Assembly (NCBI GenBank): GCA_002399975.1
Contig: DHER01000054.1
Span: 1 to 33,819, forward strand
Source: Firmicutes bacterium UBA4845
GTDB taxonomy: Bacteria > Bacillota > Clostridia > Tissierellales > Sedimentibacteraceae
Direction: 5' to 3'
Length of the DNA: 33,819 nucleotides
Shown: one piece after another, positions 32,970 through 33,819 of the stretch
How positions within the stretch are numbered: the stretch's first letter is position 1
Layout: every line of letters starts with the position of its first letter
Notes under the pieces: model-generated
Told to the model about the DNA's origin: nothing
Database searches by the model: none
What the model saw: the letters and a program-made list of their open reading frames with translations, nothing else
Position numbers and translations under genes: made by a program

Positions 32970-33150
32970 TCAAAATTGTAAATTTAGAATACCTTCTATA
33001 TGTTTTTCAGAGTTAGTTCCAATAACGAAACGCTTCATCCTAGGGCTCATAGACTTTTTACCTGCATCATAAATCTTCAAAACGTTTAGTGCCAGTTTTC
33101 TTATTATGTTCAAATCGAAAGCAGCCTGTTTTTTAACAACATTGCAAAAA
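32970..33150 (-). pseudogene. C-terminal remnant of an ISAs1-type transposase
   Basis: A minus-strand frame ending at 32970 reads KKQAAFDLNIIRKLALNVLK followed by SPRMKRFVIGTNSEKHIEGIL. This resembles the last 50-60 residues of ISAs1-family transposases, which end in an NLNIIRKW-like motif and a basic tail. No start codon, upstream catalytic region or clear terminal repeats remain. The surrounding AT-rich DNA (32883-33330) holds no other gene that I can support. Confidence 0.6.
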
Positions 33151-33203
33151 ATACCAACGCTATTATGTCACTCAATTAATAAAAATTAGCTTTTAATTAG
33201 GTA

Positions 33204-33228
33204 ATAGGACAAAGTCCTATGATTTTTT
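33204..33228 (+). terminator. Orphan terminator on the plus strand
   Basis: ATAGGAC-AAA-GTCCTAT forms a perfect seven-pair hairpin, followed by GATTTTTTTATTG on the plus strand. No plus-strand gene lies before it. It may be left over from lost DNA beside the transposase remnant. Confidence 0.6.
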
Positions 33229-33328
33229 TATTGATATAAAGGTCTTCAATAAATCCCGAAAAGCGCGAAAACATTTATAATTATTTATTGTATGTATATA
33301 TATTGAGAACAAGTTATTTGCTTAGTTC

Positions 33329-33357
33329 TTGACATGAATACAGATATAAAGTATTAT
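33329..33357 (+). promoter_or_regulatory. Promoter of the DUF3100-like gene
   Basis: TTGACA (33329-33334) and TATTAT (33352-33357) are 17 bases apart, near consensus. A long leader of about 90 bases follows. Confidence 0.82.
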
Positions 33358-33361
33358 ATGG

Positions 33362-33375
33362 TAAAAACGTTTTTA
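33362..33375. promoter_or_regulatory. Candidate operator at the DUF3100 transcription start
   Basis: TAAAAACGTTTTTA is a perfect 14-base palindrome centred on CG, lying four bases after the -10 box. Binding here would block initiation. The regulator is unknown. Confidence 0.4.
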
Positions 33376-33453
33376 TATAAGTTATAGCTTAATGAGCAAT
33401 ATGGTATTAAAGGGAATTAGTATATAAATAAAAAACAAAGATGAGGTGAATCG

Positions 33454-33819
33454 ATGAAAAATATTAAACTGCATATTATAGTTTTGCTGATAGTATGTAT
33501 TTCCGAATTCATAGGTGTAAAAAGCTTTAAAGTGGGACCGGGATCAATAGTGTTCCTTCCCATGCTGTTTGCAATGGTAATTGCTATATTTCTGACACCC
33601 AAGTTTTTGAATATCGTCAAGGAAAAGGAAATGGATGATGCAGGCTCCCTGATAAGCATTACGCTGATGCTTCTCATGGCAAAATACGGTACCAATATCG
33701 GACCTACGCTGCCCAAGATATTAGCCGCAAGTCCCGCATTGATACTTCAGGAGATTGGTAACCTAGGGCCTCCTATTCTGGCAATTCCTTTAGGTGTCTT
33801 TATAGGTTTAAAGAGAGAA
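33454..33819 (+). CDS. DUF3100-like membrane protein (partial, runs off the right edge)
   Basis: The visible 122 codons encode a multi-pass membrane protein. There is one helix near the start (LHIIVLLIVCISEFIGV), a second at about 31-48 (SIVFLPMLFAMVIAIFL), then a loop and a third helix ending in MLLMAKYGTNIGPTLPKIL. PALILQEIGNLGPPILAIPLG closes the visible part. The GPGSIVFLPML, GTNIGPTLPKILAASPALILQE and NLG features recall DUF3100 proteins, whose function is not established. The ATG follows GAGGTGA. The gene has its own strong promoter. Family identity rests on remembered motifs. Confidence 0.7.
   Translation, partial: MKNIKLHIIVLLIVCISEFIGVKSFKVGPGSIVFLPMLFAMVIAIFLTPKFLNIVKEKEMDDAGSLISITLMLLMAKYGTNIGPTLPKILAASPALILQEIGNLGPPILAIPLGVFIGLKRE

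Overview
The window looks like the chromosome of a low-GC, strictly anaerobic Firmicute of the Clostridia/Tissierellia type. The signs are AT-rich DNA, strong AGGAGG-type ribosome sites, an IspH-ribosomal protein S1 fusion, a korDABC ferredoxin-linked 2-oxoacid oxidoreductase, an anaerobic (cbiD/cbiG) cobalamin pathway, and several peptidases and amidohydrolases that suggest amino-acid fermentation. Naming a genus would be a guess. Most genes lie on the minus strand.

Positions 24-6755 (minus) hold a cobalamin (corrin ring) operon read in the order cbiD, cobM/cbiF, cobK/cbiJ, cbiET, a cbiG-cbiC fusion, cobJ/cbiH. It starts at a near-consensus promoter, then a cobalamin riboswitch, then a terminator that can be opened by an alternative pairing. 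Divergent to it is prfC (RF3). Positions 8681-11713 carry three tandem M42 aminopeptidase paralogs. Positions 11872-15640 are the cmk-plsC-ispH/S1 housekeeping operon with its own promoter and terminator.

A promoter-bearing remnant of a 2-hydroxyacyl-CoA dehydratase gene sits at 15793-16216. It is followed by korDABC plus an RpiR-family regulator (16271-19904, minus), and by rluB and an mnmM-like methyltransferase (20056-21426, minus). A roughly 400-base intergenic stretch then holds an orphan terminator and possible small peptide remnants before a soluble orphan histidine kinase (plus).

Positions 22878-26040 (minus) form a unit of two multi-pass membrane proteins (one DUF5058-like), an M20 amidohydrolase and yajC. 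This unit is the best candidate here for a poorly described system: I infer uptake of an N-acylated amino acid or peptide followed by cytoplasmic deacylation. A decayed sensor gene (solute-binding domain, membrane helix, PAS) lies at 26090-26545. Next come a heterodimeric ABC exporter and the housekeeping set mtaB-HIT-rpsU-yqeY. An ISAs1-type transposase remnant separates mtaB from a DUF3100-type membrane protein that starts from a consensus promoter with a palindromic candidate operator and runs off the right edge.

I saw no tRNA, rRNA, CRISPR array, prophage or intact insertion sequence. Four broken or remnant genes in intergenic DNA show recent gene loss around otherwise well-kept operons.
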